From an uncultured Proteiniphilum sp. (GTDB lineage Bacteria; Bacteroidota; Bacteroidia; Bacteroidales; Dysgonomonadaceae): 64,000 nucleotides of DNA. The position numbers and the translations under genes were made by a program. A model generated the notes under the pieces. That model did not search any database and had not been told where the DNA came from. It worked only from the letters and a program-made list of their open reading frames with translations. Below, one piece after another: positions 1-8,800 of this stretch. Every line of letters starts with the position of its first letter. Position 1 is the first letter of the stretch. The DNA lies in contig CAKMJT010000010.1 in assembly GCA_927407015.1 (NCBI GenBank), positions 1 to 64,000 on the forward strand, written 5' to 3'.

Positions 1-46
1 GGCGTTCCAATATCGCCAGGAATTCTTCTTTGCTTACAGGCTTCAT
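1..46 (-). CDS. Start of a probable IS66 accessory (TnpA-like) protein, partial
   Basis: An ATG at 44-46 opens a frame reading MKPVSKEEFLAILER before it leaves the window. The 'EEFLAILE' start resembles the small first ORF of IS66-type elements in Bacteroidota, which usually begin with a short helix followed by a helix-turn-helix. Only 15 residues are available, so the assignment rests mainly on the neighbouring terminal repeat. It could equally be another small gene that happens to lie beside a broken cas3. Confidence 0.35.
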   Translation of the reverse strand, partial: MKPVSKEEFLAILER

Positions 47-118
47 AAAAATTACGTTTGCCGGCAAAGATCAACAAAAAACTCTTGCCCTAAAAGGGGT
101 ATTTTATCGGGGGCTTAC
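1..118 (-). mobile_element. Right end of an IS66-family-like insertion sequence (partial)
   Basis: On the minus strand the sequence entering from position 118 begins GTAAGCCCCC, which resembles the GTAAGC-type terminal inverted repeat of IS66 elements. About 72 bases further in, a short reading frame starts. The host cas3 frame changes from recognisable Cas3 sequence to meaningless residues exactly at this point. The junction, leader spacing and small N-terminal ORF are seen directly. The IS66 assignment is an inference, because the rest of the element, its other end and any 8-bp target duplication lie outside the window. Confidence 0.55.
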
Positions 119-1565
119 AATAGTTTAACGGTAACAATGAATAAGGTACGAAATGCTGTTTAAAGAAATTCAATGCATCAAAATTATCCTTCGGTAATTC
201 AAAATTTGGCTGTGTTGCTGTTGATATGATTGCATAGCTTCCAAATTTCCCACAGAAACGGTTCAAGTATGCAACAAAAAAACCATATAGGCGGGGTGGC
301 AATGCTTGAATTTCATCCAATAAGAAAATGCAATTTGAAAAGTTGGGAAGCTTAAGTAATTCGGCATTCCGATTACTCAATAGGGTTTCAAAAAAACGGA
401 CAAATGTTGTGATGATGAAAGGGTAGGCAAATGTATTATCTCTGAATTCAAGGATACTTGCTTCCTGTATCATTTCTTCTGATGGATTATCATCCAATTC
501 TTCCTGGATTTTCTCGAATCTGTGATTTTCCGATTTTGAATCAATTCGTTGAATGAAATCTTCATGACCTTTAAATATCTTCAGAACTTCGGTTTCCACT
601 TGTTCCGTAATCGAAAGAAACGGTAATGCGTAAATAATTCGTTTGTCACCTTTGATTTTTATTATTTCAGAAGCCAAAGAAAGAAGCATTAATGTTTTTC
701 CAGAACCTGTTGGAGCTGTAAGTTCAAAAACTTGTTTGTTATGTTTCAATCCTTCGTTGATATTCCTTATCGCATTTCCCCTGATTTCAGTTCTCAATTT
801 ATTGAGCTCTGTATCCTGCTTAAGTTGACTCAAATAGGAGTCTAATTGTAAACCAAAACAGGAAGAAAATGATTGAACAGCTGCTTTTTGATCTTCGATA
901 ATGTTCTCAATATTCCCGGCATCAGCTTTATCTGCATAGAGCACACTTGCAAAGGTAAATTGATAATCAATGAAGAAATCCAATGCAGATTTATTCTTGT
1001 CTCCGTTGAAAATAAACTTCTCCGTATAGCCTTGCTTTATTCTGGGATTCAATAAAAGTTCCCGAAAATCATCAATCTGAATAAAATGATTAACAAAATT
1101 ATAAAATGGTAACTCTTGCTCTTTCTCCAAAAATTTAAACAACGCATAATTTTCATCCTTCGATAAAATACTTGCACCTGAACCATTGTAGTCGGCAGGT
1201 GAAAAGTCGGGTAAATTGCCGTGGTGCTTTGCTATAATCACAGACAAGGCAATAATATCATTTTGTGTTAATTCGTTTACATCAAGGAATTGTTTAAGAG
1301 CATCCGCATTTTTCTTATTGCAACAAAAAACACAAAAGAAAACATAAGCTGACAAATAGGCATGATTAGCATATCCACAAGCAGCTTTTTGTGTGTCAAG
1401 TTTATCCTGAAAATTCGGATTTATTTTTCCCAAATCATGAAAAATAGCTACCAACTCCGCAAAACGGGAGTTGGTCAGCTTTTTCGTATTATCTATCACG
1501 CCCTGAACATGCTTTAACAACAACTTATCAGGGTGTGATTTTAGCAATGTTATATCAGACACCAT
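90..1565 (-). pseudogene. cas3: CRISPR-associated nuclease/helicase Cas3, truncated by insertion
   Basis: Cas3 is recruited by Cascade to unwind and degrade the target strand. The HD nuclease residues are present: H43-D44 (FHDLGK), H68, and H114-H115. Helicase domain 1 is also present, with Walker A TAPTGSGKT at 283-291, the DEAD-type box DEIQ at 417-420 and motif III STATQP at 448-453. The recognisable protein ends at about N481-Y482. The last nine residues (from C483) come from the inserted element and end in a stop. Intact Cas3 proteins of this type are typically well over 700 residues, so the whole second RecA-like domain (motifs IV-VI) is missing here. The start overlaps the end of cas5 by 16 bases. 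Unless the product works without helicase domain 2, interference should be impaired. Confidence 0.85.
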
Positions 1566-2260
1566 TTTTCAGTACCTTTTGATGAATGATATTCGAAGTA
1601 CACTCCTTCAACTTGAATTGAATGAGGGTAATCAGGATAAATCACATTTTTATACTTTTCCGGAAGATTCCAAAAATCATCTGTTTGGTAGGTTGGTATC
1701 CTGTCAAAACCAACTCGAAAACCACCTATAATATCCTTTGGAGAATGTTCTCCAGAAAGCACAAAGCCTTTAGTTTCAAACATTCCGTTTTCCATTGCGG
1801 AAAAATCGCCCTCCGATTCCCATTTCAAATCTGCAGGACAATTATGCCACCCCAAAACAGGTGGATAAACTGCCTTTTCTTCTTTAATTGAAAGTTGAAA
1901 TTCATCAAAAATGGAAATAGACCTTTCATTATTCAATGCAATCGAAACCAAGAATTTGGGGTCCTTTAAAAACTCAAAATACTTTGGAGTACCATCAGCT
2001 GTTGGGTTAATTGCCGTTCTGCTGGTAAAGCCCCACGAAATCTTCTTAACCGGGCTGAGAAGTCGAACTCCATAAAGCAAATCCTCGGAGAGTTGCGGAA
2101 ATTCCCTTTTCATATCTTCACGTTCAATACCCAAAACGGCTCCAATTAGTCCAATCAGTGCTGTTTTGGTTATCAAATCGTGAGATAACGGATTGTTATT
2201 TGTTTCCGGCTTTTTGAAATGCCCCCAATTACCTTCTATGATAAGTTGGAAACCTTTCAT
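1550..2260 (-). CDS. cas5: CRISPR-associated protein Cas5 (type I-B)
   Basis: This 236-residue RAMP-superfamily protein should bind the 5' handle of crRNA at the base of the Cascade backbone. Its N-terminal beta strand and 'GNWGHFKKPET' segment, followed by 'LSHDLITKTALIGLIGAVLG' (about residues 25-44), fit the Cas5 family pattern. A glycine-containing loop 'GGFRVGFDRIP' lies near residue 180. Its ATG overlaps the cas7 stop in an ATGA arrangement, and its end overlaps cas3, so the genes are translationally coupled. It is intact and of usual length. The specific I-B assignment comes from the operon partners. Confidence 0.88.
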   Translation of the reverse strand: MKGFQLIIEGNWGHFKKPETNNNPLSHDLITKTALIGLIGAVLGIEREDMKREFPQLSEDLLYGVRLLSPVKKISWGFTSRTAINPTADGTPKYFEFLKDPKFLVSIALNNERSISIFDEFQLSIKEEKAVYPPVLGWHNCPADLKWESEGDFSAMENGMFETKGFVLSGEHSPKDIIGGFRVGFDRIPTYQTDDFWNLPEKYKNVIYPDYPHSIQVEGVYFEYHSSKGTEKWCLI

Positions 2261-3231
2261 TTTGATTCAGTATTATTTTCCGTAAAATGGATTTCTTCAA
2301 ATTTATTCTTACCAGAGAATATTGTTTTTATAGATTCTATTTCTGTGTAATATTTAATTTTTGAGATTTTTTCTGTATCTGCAACTGATAATAACTTTGA
2401 AAAATCAAACTCATAGTCATCCATGCTTCGCAGTTGCTCTCCCTTTTTATCTTCTTTTGGTTTCAATTCAATCAAACGGTCAACTCCATAAATCTTTTTG
2501 TTGTTTTGGGAATATTCAATTTCAAGTAAAAGAATTGAATTTTGACCAACTTTACTTCGTGAATGCGAACTTCCATCACCGCTTGTTCCATACCAAAGTC
2601 CTTCATACATCAGCTTCAAATCTTCTTCCGTCATTCCTGTTTTTTCAGCAACTTTAGGATTAACCCAACCGTGAATCTGTACCAAAGAATAGGGAACTAA
2701 AGTTGTGGTGCCAATTGCTCCCTGTTTATTTTCAGCACTTGATGTAAACACGGAAGTGTTCTGATGCATTCGAAGAATAACTTCATTAAATGAAGGATTC
2801 AATAACGAAAATTGTACAGGACCTGTAAGATTTACCGCATCACCTTTCCCTGTTGCAATGCCACCAAAAAGTTTTACGTCAATACATTTTCCCATAACAA
2901 AAAGAGCAGGACTGAATTGCTTCTTTTGCTCTTTGGATAGTTTCTCTTCAGCTTCAATTTCAGCCTTGAATTTAATCTGAAGCGATTTAATTCTTGAAGC
3001 GGAGCCAGATTCATTTCCTTCTGCATAACTTTTATCATTAACAACATAAATGTCGTGACCTCTCTCATTGAGATAGTCTCTCACATATCTTTTCATACGA
3101 ACATCGCTTACCAAAATCTTTTTGGTTTCCTCATCGTAGCGTTGTTCACCGGTAAAAGGATCCCCATTTGGAATGTTATACGACGTTTCGTACAAAAATA
3201 AAATTTCTGATTTTTTTAATTGATTCGCCAT
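2257..3231 (-). CDS. cas7: CRISPR-associated protein Cas7 (Csh2-type), Cascade backbone
   Basis: A 324-residue Cas7 subunit that polymerises along the crRNA. The chosen start (MANQLKKSEILFLYETSYN) gives the typical Csh2/Cas7 opening: a beta strand leading into 'NIPNGDPFTGEQRYDEETKKI' and then 'VSDVRMKRYVRDYL'. A longer frame extends 37 codons upstream but would overlap cas8, while this start leaves 13 bases after the cas8 stop. The middle contains 'LFGGIATGKG' and 'LTGPVQFS', both common in this family. It is intact, AT-rich like the rest of the operon, and overlaps cas5 by four bases. Confidence 0.9.
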   Translation of the reverse strand: MANQLKKSEILFLYETSYNIPNGDPFTGEQRYDEETKKILVSDVRMKRYVRDYLNERGHDIYVVNDKSYAEGNESGSASRIKSLQIKFKAEIEAEEKLSKEQKKQFSPALFVMGKCIDVKLFGGIATGKGDAVNLTGPVQFSLLNPSFNEVILRMHQNTSVFTSSAENKQGAIGTTTLVPYSLVQIHGWVNPKVAEKTGMTEEDLKLMYEGLWYGTSGDGSSHSRSKVGQNSILLLEIEYSQNNKKIYGVDRLIELKPKEDKKGEQLRSMDDYEFDFSKLLSVADTEKISKIKYYTEIESIKTIFSGKNKFEEIHFTENNTESK

Positions 3232-3244
3232 TGTCGTAAGTTTT

Positions 3245-5254
3245 TTAAAGTTGTTGATTTTTAGTAGTATTTGTTTCATCGGAGATTGCTCCCCCCTTCT
3301 TGGGTATGGGTCTGAAATAGTTTTCAAAAAAACCAAAAGCACATTCCTCTGTATCGTACCTCGATTTGAATTCTTTTAACTTTTGTGCTAAATCGTACGA
3401 CGTTTGGAAGGTAAATTTTGCCTTATCGTGCATGATCAGTTTTTGTTCGATTTCATTTTTAAGTTTAATGAAATCGGACAGAGTTCCAATTCTTCGGGTA
3501 AGGTTACCCACATAATTCTTTTCAAAAGAATTAATTTCCTGACTCAGGTTCTTTGCCATCCCTCCCAACAAGAACCCGATTTGATAACTTTCTGATGATG
3601 TAATGTCCATAAATCTATCGTTTTTAGTGTTTTGCATTTTTAAAAGAAACTTTAAATCGTACTTTAAGAAATTAAACATGGAATCACCAGCCCTTATACT
3701 GTATTCTACATTTTGTATGAAAGCTGGTAAAAGTGTATCGTCTTGATAATAATTTTCAGTATAAATTAAGGGTAATACTTTCAAAAGATGTGATTGATAC
3801 TTAGGATTAGGCTTAAATGAAACTTTACCTGTTTTTGAATCAAATTGTGGGTTACCCAAAATCTCCCTAAAAGAATCATTGATATTTATCGGGAATAGCT
3901 CTTTTTCAGTTTTATAGAAGCTCTTTCGTTCTTCACTAATTTCTTGAGATATATGACGTATTCTTTCCCGTATCAAGCGGAGGTTACTCTTTTCGATACC
4001 AGATAATTCTATTAAATCAAAATCCGGAGATGATAAGCCACCTTTTTTACAAAAAATCAAATCAAAAGATGTAATATTCTTTTCATCATCTGAAAAAAAA
4101 TCAAAAATTGGATCAACCAACTTCTTATTGCTATCCTTATTTTTTGCAAGGATCCTTGCTTCATCCCGTTTCTCCAAAAAATCATCGTAATCTTTTGCAG
4201 TAAGATATTCTCCACGTGGTAAAATGATAAGCTTCATATTTGTGCCTGAAATTAGTTTTCCTTTACTCGAATAATCGATGGCATAAAACAAATCTTGCAA
4301 ACTGTCTGTTTGGAAATTTCTTGACTTATACTTATTTGAATCATCAAAAGAAGGAAATTGAATGTCGTTTTTTTTATCGCCGGAACAGAGCGTTTTATAT
4401 AATGTCTTCTTAAGAACTAAACCATTAGACGTATTATCTACGAATTCAGAAAGAATTTTAGTGTTCAATAGTTCCATAGCTTTTTCATACTTATACCAAT
4501 GCTTTTTTTCTGGGAAATCAAAATGGATAAACAAGGATGAGTTATTTAAATCAAAAATTTTACTTTTTTGGGTTTCATTACATTCAGATAATTCAGAAGG
4601 TAATCCGACTTTCTCTAAATTTGATTTAGACGTATTTTTAAATATTTGATCAATAGTCCTTAAATACAATTCTTCTTCGTTGTCTAGTAAACTTACAAGT
4701 GGTGTGGAATCAGATCTAATTTCTAAAAAAATTGAAATTGCCGGGATATATTTTAAAATCCTTTCGACTTTTTGAATGTTCTTTTCTAACTGTTCATGAA
4801 ATTGCTGAATGACTGATAGTGAATCCACATTATTTTTTATAATGTCATTATAACCACTCATTCCACGGAAAAATGAGCTTGGTCTATATGCAGGATTTGG
4901 ATGGTTTGGATTCGCCAATCTATAATAGCCTCCTTCACCACAATCAATAGAACCATCCCTTTTTATACTCGATTTCTTCTCAAAAAAGATGTCACCAAAA
5001 ACATATTTTACTAATCCGTCACTATCTGAAGTTTTAAATTTCAAATAGTATAGAGTATCTCTTTGGTTTTCCGGTGTAAATATCATTCCTTCCCAATCGA
5101 ATGAAAAATTTTCTTTTAAAGGAATGGTAATACATATCGGCCATTCATTAGTCCTTGGATCTCTTGGGCAAGGCTCCACATATTTAAAATATTTTAGACT
5201 ATTTTCCGAACTGCGAAGAACTTTGCCTATCTGAAGTACAGTCTCTAAACTCAT
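3245..5254 (-). CDS. cas8b: CRISPR-associated large subunit Cas8b (Csh1-type)
   Basis: A 669-residue protein in the position of the Cascade large subunit, which recognises the PAM and recruits Cas3. The assignment rests on operon position, size and family-like stretches: 'YRPSSFFRGMSGYN' near residue 125, and a helical C-terminal region with 'GFLLGGMAKNLSQEI' and 'NYVGNLTRRI' near residues 560-590. That C-terminal part is where Cas8b proteins carry their small-subunit-like helical bundle, which would explain why no separate cas11 gene is seen. The gene is very AT-rich (15 of 60 bases G or C at 4501-4560). I saw no interruption. The Csh1 subfamily assignment is less certain than the role. Confidence 0.8.
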   Translation of the reverse strand: MSLETVLQIGKVLRSSENSLKYFKYVEPCPRDPRTNEWPICITIPLKENFSFDWEGMIFTPENQRDTLYYLKFKTSDSDGLVKYVFGDIFFEKKSSIKRDGSIDCGEGGYYRLANPNHPNPAYRPSSFFRGMSGYNDIIKNNVDSLSVIQQFHEQLEKNIQKVERILKYIPAISIFLEIRSDSTPLVSLLDNEEELYLRTIDQIFKNTSKSNLEKVGLPSELSECNETQKSKIFDLNNSSLFIHFDFPEKKHWYKYEKAMELLNTKILSEFVDNTSNGLVLKKTLYKTLCSGDKKNDIQFPSFDDSNKYKSRNFQTDSLQDLFYAIDYSSKGKLISGTNMKLIILPRGEYLTAKDYDDFLEKRDEARILAKNKDSNKKLVDPIFDFFSDDEKNITSFDLIFCKKGGLSSPDFDLIELSGIEKSNLRLIRERIRHISQEISEERKSFYKTEKELFPININDSFREILGNPQFDSKTGKVSFKPNPKYQSHLLKVLPLIYTENYYQDDTLLPAFIQNVEYSIRAGDSMFNFLKYDLKFLLKMQNTKNDRFMDITSSESYQIGFLLGGMAKNLSQEINSFEKNYVGNLTRRIGTLSDFIKLKNEIEQKLIMHDKAKFTFQTSYDLAQKLKEFKSRYDTEECAFGFFENYFRPIPKKGGAISDETNTTKNQQL

Positions 5255-5465
5255 ACAATTCTCTTTTATATTAATTTTTTAATTCAAAACCGTAAAAAAT
5301 CCACATTAATCATTCATAAATCAAAAATTTACCGGTATAAGGCATCATCTAATACTTCTAATACTTCGAGCTTTGAATTTAATTTTTTGGTTTTTCTAAT
5401 TAATTGCAAAAATTGTTTTAAGGAATTAATCAAACAAATTTTGACTTTAAATCAACGATCTATGT
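5255..5465 (-). other. AT-rich spacer between cas6 and cas8b with a 9-bp tandem repeat
   Basis: These 211 bases separate cas6 from cas8b, in contrast to the overlapping genes downstream. They contain a perfect tandem duplication of TAATACTTC (5350-5358 and 5359-5367) and long A/T runs, but no reading frame, CRISPR-like repeat or clear terminator. The spacing suggests that cas8b-cas3 may have its own promoter. Confidence 0.5.
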
Positions 5466-6257
5466 TTAAATTTTAACTTTCTCAACACTAAGTTCAAGCC
5501 ACCCAAATCCGCTACTGCTCTTTTCACTCACGCCGGCATTCCAGATCATACGGTGTACTTCAACCGGAGCGGAAATCTCAAAATCAAACAAATTACCCAC
5601 AACTCTCGACTCTTCTTTGCTTCCGGGTTTTATTACAAAACCGGCTCGTTTAAAAGATGTGGTCAGACTCAGTTTTATTTGATCATCAGAAATCTTCACG
5701 CTATTGCGGGTATTGGTATATTTCTCATCCAGATGCTTGATTGCAAGCGAATGGAATCTTTCATCGTCGGGAGAGAGATATTGCGGATATTTGTCCTGTT
5801 CGGATTGATAACTGACCACCCAGGGAGTAACCAGATGATATTCCATGATTTCAGAGAAATGCGGTTCGGGTAATGCCTCTACCTGCGTCACGGCAAAGTC
5901 TATCCCGTTGAATTTGTCGCCCAGATAGAACTCTTGCCGCATAAACAACCCCTTGATAAAGTTTGATGCGGCTTCTGGTACATCAAACGATATCTGAAAC
6001 TTAATATCGTGCGCATCAATCTCGAAAAGTTTTTTTTCTTTCCAAAGCTTCGGCTTCCCAAAGTCCAGCGGAGAAAAACAAAACAGTTTATACAATTTGG
6101 ATGCATCCTTTCCATATCCTTTCTCATGAAGAAAGTGTGCAAAATCGTTATCTGCCTGCTTCAGTACTTTGTAAATCCACGCACTGATGTAGTACTGATA
6201 ATCCATGGGCAACATACGCTGCTTTGTTGTACGGTTTAACGAAAGCCTGAATCTCAT
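5466..6257 (-). CDS. cas6: CRISPR RNA endonuclease Cas6
   Basis: A 263-residue RAMP-fold endoribonuclease that would process pre-crRNA. The N-terminus 'MRFRLSLNRTT' followed by 'LPMDYQYYISAWIYKVL' (about residues 16-32) matches the opening of Cas6 proteins. The C-terminus has the diagnostic glycine-rich loop 'NAGVSEKSSSGFGWLEL' (about residues 241-257). A histidine at about residue 44 (HEKGY) is a possible catalytic residue, but I cannot confirm it by alignment. It is the first gene of the operon and the only one not tightly packed against its neighbour. Confidence 0.87.
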   Translation of the reverse strand: MRFRLSLNRTTKQRMLPMDYQYYISAWIYKVLKQADNDFAHFLHEKGYGKDASKLYKLFCFSPLDFGKPKLWKEKKLFEIDAHDIKFQISFDVPEAASNFIKGLFMRQEFYLGDKFNGIDFAVTQVEALPEPHFSEIMEYHLVTPWVVSYQSEQDKYPQYLSPDDERFHSLAIKHLDEKYTNTRNSVKISDDQIKLSLTTSFKRAGFVIKPGSKEESRVVGNLFDFEISAPVEVHRMIWNAGVSEKSSSGFGWLELSVEKVKI

Positions 6258-6639
6258 GACAACGGATCATTAAATGTCGAACAAAGAAAATAATGGAAAC
6301 TGACAAGTTGTGTCAAAAAATATTTGTTTTGTTTTATTATGTATTTTTAATTCATAATCATGTGATGGAGGATGCATAAAAAAGATGAGGAACCGATTCT
6401 TTTCAACAAAATTGAATAGCTTCTCAAGGCATAATTGTTGTAAATACGATTTGAAGATGGCTGCATCCGATTTAAACGCTAAAGTTATATTTTTTTTAAT
6501 AACAAAAAAATAAAATTTCAAAATTAACAACCAAAAAGTTAATATGCAAAAAATGACATCGGAAATTGAATTTGAAGTAAGATGTTCCCAACAAAAAAAC
6601 ACCTACCGAACTGAATCGATAAGTGTTTGATTTTCAATG
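6258..6639. other. AT-rich intergenic region between cas6 and tRNA-Pro
   Basis: About 380 bases, strongly A/T-rich, with no convincing gene. A 110-codon frame covering 6270-6602 on the minus strand is rich in F, K and I, lacks any family resemblance and is rejected. The region should hold the cas operon promoter: on the minus strand a TTGACA (6316 to 6311) is followed 18 bases later by TATTTT, and it overlaps a short palindrome. The AT-rich stretch marks the edge between the cas segment and the GC-richer core genome. Confidence 0.5.
6301..6315. promoter_or_regulatory. Palindrome TGACA-N5-TGTCA, possible operator of the cas operon
   Basis: The arms TGACA and TGTCA are perfect inverted repeats separated by AGTTG. 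The site lies about 45 bases upstream of the cas6 start and overlaps a possible -35-like TTGACA on the minus strand. A dyad at this position could be bound by a dimeric regulator. The pattern is short enough to be chance. Confidence 0.3.
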
Positions 6640-6714
6640 TCGGGGTGGCGGGATTCGAACTCGCGACCCCCTGCTCCCAAAGCAGGTGCGCTAACCGGAC
6701 TGCGCTACACCCCG
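6640..6714 (-). tRNA. tRNA-Pro (anticodon UGG)
   Basis: Read on the minus strand, the sequence folds into a standard cloverleaf. The acceptor stem is CGGGGTG paired with CACCCCG. The anticodon stem CCTGC/GCAGG closes the loop TTTGGGA with anticodon TGG. The T-arm contains GAGTTCGAATC. The discriminator base is A and CCA is not encoded. It lies between the cas island and aspS, and tRNA genes are common integration boundaries. Confidence 0.95.
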
Positions 6715-6884
6715 AATAAACTGTTTTTATGTTTTCATCTCTTTTGCCGAAAGAAATTGCGGGTTGGCATGGTTCTGCAAAAATAAATTCTGAAAACGTG
6801 GATGCAAAAGTACAATTATTTTCCGGGATTTTCAAATCTGGTCAGCTTTTTTTGTTTCAACATCCGTTTCACACAAGAATTATG

Positions 6885-6892
6885 TACATTTG
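6885..6892 (+). promoter_or_regulatory. aspS promoter -7 element (TACATTTG)
   Basis: TACATTTG matches the Bacteroidota TAnnTTTG consensus and lies 38 bases upstream of the aspS ATG. No well-spaced TTTG -33 element is evident. Confidence 0.55.
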
Positions 6893-6930
6893 CACTACTG
6901 AAATCAAACCCTAAACAACAGAACTCATTT

Positions 6931-8688
6931 ATGTACAGAAACAGCACGTGCGGCGAACTGCGGTTGGCCGATGCAAACAGGGAGGTGACTTTGGCCGGCT
7001 GGGTATCCAAAATACGGAAGATGGGCGGCATGACTTTTATCGATCTGCGCGACCGCTACGGCATCACGCAGCTATCGTTCAACCAGGAGGTGAACCACGA
7101 CCTTTGCGAACAGGCCAACAGGCTGGGCCGCGAGTGGGTGGTACAGGTGACCGGCACCGTGAAGGAACGCTCCAGCAAGAATACAAACATCCCCACCGGC
7201 GACATCGAGATCATCGCCTCCCAACTGACTGTACTAAATGCATCCCAAACACCGCCTTTCACCATCGAGACGGAGACCGACGGCGGCGATGAGCTGCGGA
7301 TGAAATACCGCTACCTCGACCTGCGCCGTAACGTGGTGCGACAAAACCTGGAATTGCGGCACAGGATGGCGTTCGAGACACGACGCTACCTCAACGAACG
7401 GGCTTTCCTGGAGGTGGAGACGCCGGTGCTGATAGGTTCCACGCCCGAGGGTGCACGCGACTTCATTGTCCCCTCGCGCATGAACCAGGGGGAGTTTTAT
7501 GCCCTGCCTCAGTCGCCCCAGCTCTTCAAACAGCTGCTGATGGTCTCGGGCTTCGACCGTTACTTCCAGATCGTGAAGTGCTTCCGCGACGAGGACCTGC
7601 GGGCCGACCGTCAGCCGGAGTTCACACAGATAGACTGCGAGATGTCGTTCGTGCAGCAGGAAGATGTGCTGAATACTTTCGAGGGACTGACGAAGCATCT
7701 TTTCAAAACGATCAAGGCGATCGACATCCCCGACTTTCCCCGTATCAGCTATGCCGACGCGATGAAACAGTACGGGTCGGACAAGCCGGATATCCGCTTC
7801 GGGATGCAGTTCACGGAGCTCAAGGAGCTGACCACGGGACACGACTTCGCCGTCTTCGATGCGGCTGAATACGTGGGTGCGATCTGTGCCGAAGGATGTG
7901 CCGCCTACACCCGCAAGCAGCTGGACGAGCTGACCGACTTCGTGAAACGGCCCCAGATTGGCGCCAAAGGGCTGATCTATGTGCGATATAATGAGGATGG
8001 AACGCTCAAATCGTCGGTGGACAAGTTCTATGGCGAGGAGGTGCTGAAAACATGGGCTGCGGCGTGCCACGCCAGACCGGGCGACCTGATCCTGATGCTG
8101 GCGGGCGAGACGGAGAAGACACAGAAACAGTTGGGTGAGCTTCGCCTGGAGATGGGCTCACGCCTCGGGCTGAGGGACAAAAATAACTACAAGTGCCTCT
8201 GGGTGGTGGACTTCCCCCTGCTGGAGAAAGATGAGGAGCTGAACCGCTTCTTCGCGAAACACCACCCCTTCACCTCTCCCAAACCGGAGGATATTCCCCT
8301 GTTGGATACAGACCCGGGCGCCGTGCGGGCCAACGCCTACGACCTGGTGATCAACGGCGTGGAGATTGGCGGCGGATCGATCCGTATCCACGACAGCGCC
8401 CTGCAGCAGAAGATGTTCTCGGTGCTCGGCTTCACCGAGGAGAAGGCACAGCAACAGTTCGGCTTCCTGATGAACGCCTTTAAGTATGGCGCCCCACCCC
8501 ACGGCGGCATCGCCTTCGGACTGGACCGCTTCGTCTCCATCTTCGCCGGGCTCGACAGCATCCGCGATTGCATCGCCTTCCCCAAGAACAACGCGGGACG
8601 CGATGTGATGATCAACGCCCCCTCCACCGTGGAGCAGGAGCAGCTCGATGAGCTGGGTATCATGCTCAAACCCGAAAAGAAGGATTGA
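6931..8688 (+). CDS. aspS: Aspartyl-tRNA synthetase
   Basis: A class II synthetase that charges tRNA with aspartate. It has 585 residues, the normal bacterial length. The chosen ATG gives '[11 protein letters not shown]', the usual start of the N-terminal OB anticodon-binding domain; the frame extends 43 codons further upstream into the promoter. Visible features are '[11 protein letters not shown]' in the OB fold, the bacterial GAD-type insertion in the middle, motif 2 '[16 protein letters not shown]' near residue 216 and motif 3 '[10 protein letters not shown]' near 526-535. It is GC-rich (38 of 60 bases at 7081-7140) and contrasts sharply with the cas genes. It is monocistronic, with its own promoter and a terminator shared with the convergent gene. 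Confidence 0.97.
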   Translation: MYRNSTCGELRLADANREVTLAGWVSKIRKMGGMTFIDLRDRYGITQLSFNQEVNHDLCEQANRLGREWVVQVTGTVKERSSKNTNIPTGDIEIIASQLTVLNASQTPPFTIETETDGGDELRMKYRYLDLRRNVVRQNLELRHRMAFETRRYLNERAFLEVETPVLIGSTPEGARDFIVPSRMNQGEFYALPQSPQLFKQLLMVSGFDRYFQIVKCFRDEDLRADRQPEFTQIDCEMSFVQQEDVLNTFEGLTKHLFKTIKAIDIPDFPRISYADAMKQYGSDKPDIRFGMQFTELKELTTGHDFAVFDAAEYVGAICAEGCAAYTRKQLDELTDFVKRPQIGAKGLIYVRYNEDGTLKSSVDKFYGEEVLKTWAAACHARPGDLILMLAGETEKTQKQLGELRLEMGSRLGLRDKNNYKCLWVVDFPLLEKDEELNRFFAKHHPFTSPKPEDIPLLDTDPGAVRANAYDLVINGVEIGGGSIRIHDSALQQKMFSVLGFTEEKAQQQFGFLMNAFKYGAPPHGGIAFGLDRFVSIFAGLDSIRDCIAFPKNNAGRDVMINAPSTVEQEQLDELGIMLKPEKKD

Positions 8689-8752
8689 CATCCAGCACAA
8701 CTGAAACCCTGCGGGGTATGATGCATCAACGAATCACATCTCCGCCGAAACC

Positions 8753-8782
8753 AAAAAAAGCTGCCCGAAAGCAGCTTTTTTT
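8753..8782. terminator. Bidirectional intrinsic terminator
   Basis: AAAAAAAGCTGC and GCAGCTTTTTTT form a perfect 12-bp inverted repeat around the loop CCGAAA. It lies between convergent aspS and the Gfo/Idh/MocA gene, with T tracts for both strands. Confidence 0.9.
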
Positions 8783-8800
8783 GATTGATTCATCCCTGTA

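Noticed and set aside
6270-6602. A 110-codon minus-strand frame between tRNA-Pro and cas6
   Set aside because: The sequence is AT-rich with random F/K/I-rich composition and occupies the expected promoter region.
5255-6639. A CRISPR array within or beside the cas operon
   Set aside because: Apart from one 9-bp tandem duplication there are no regularly spaced 25-40 base repeats. The array is presumably outside the window.
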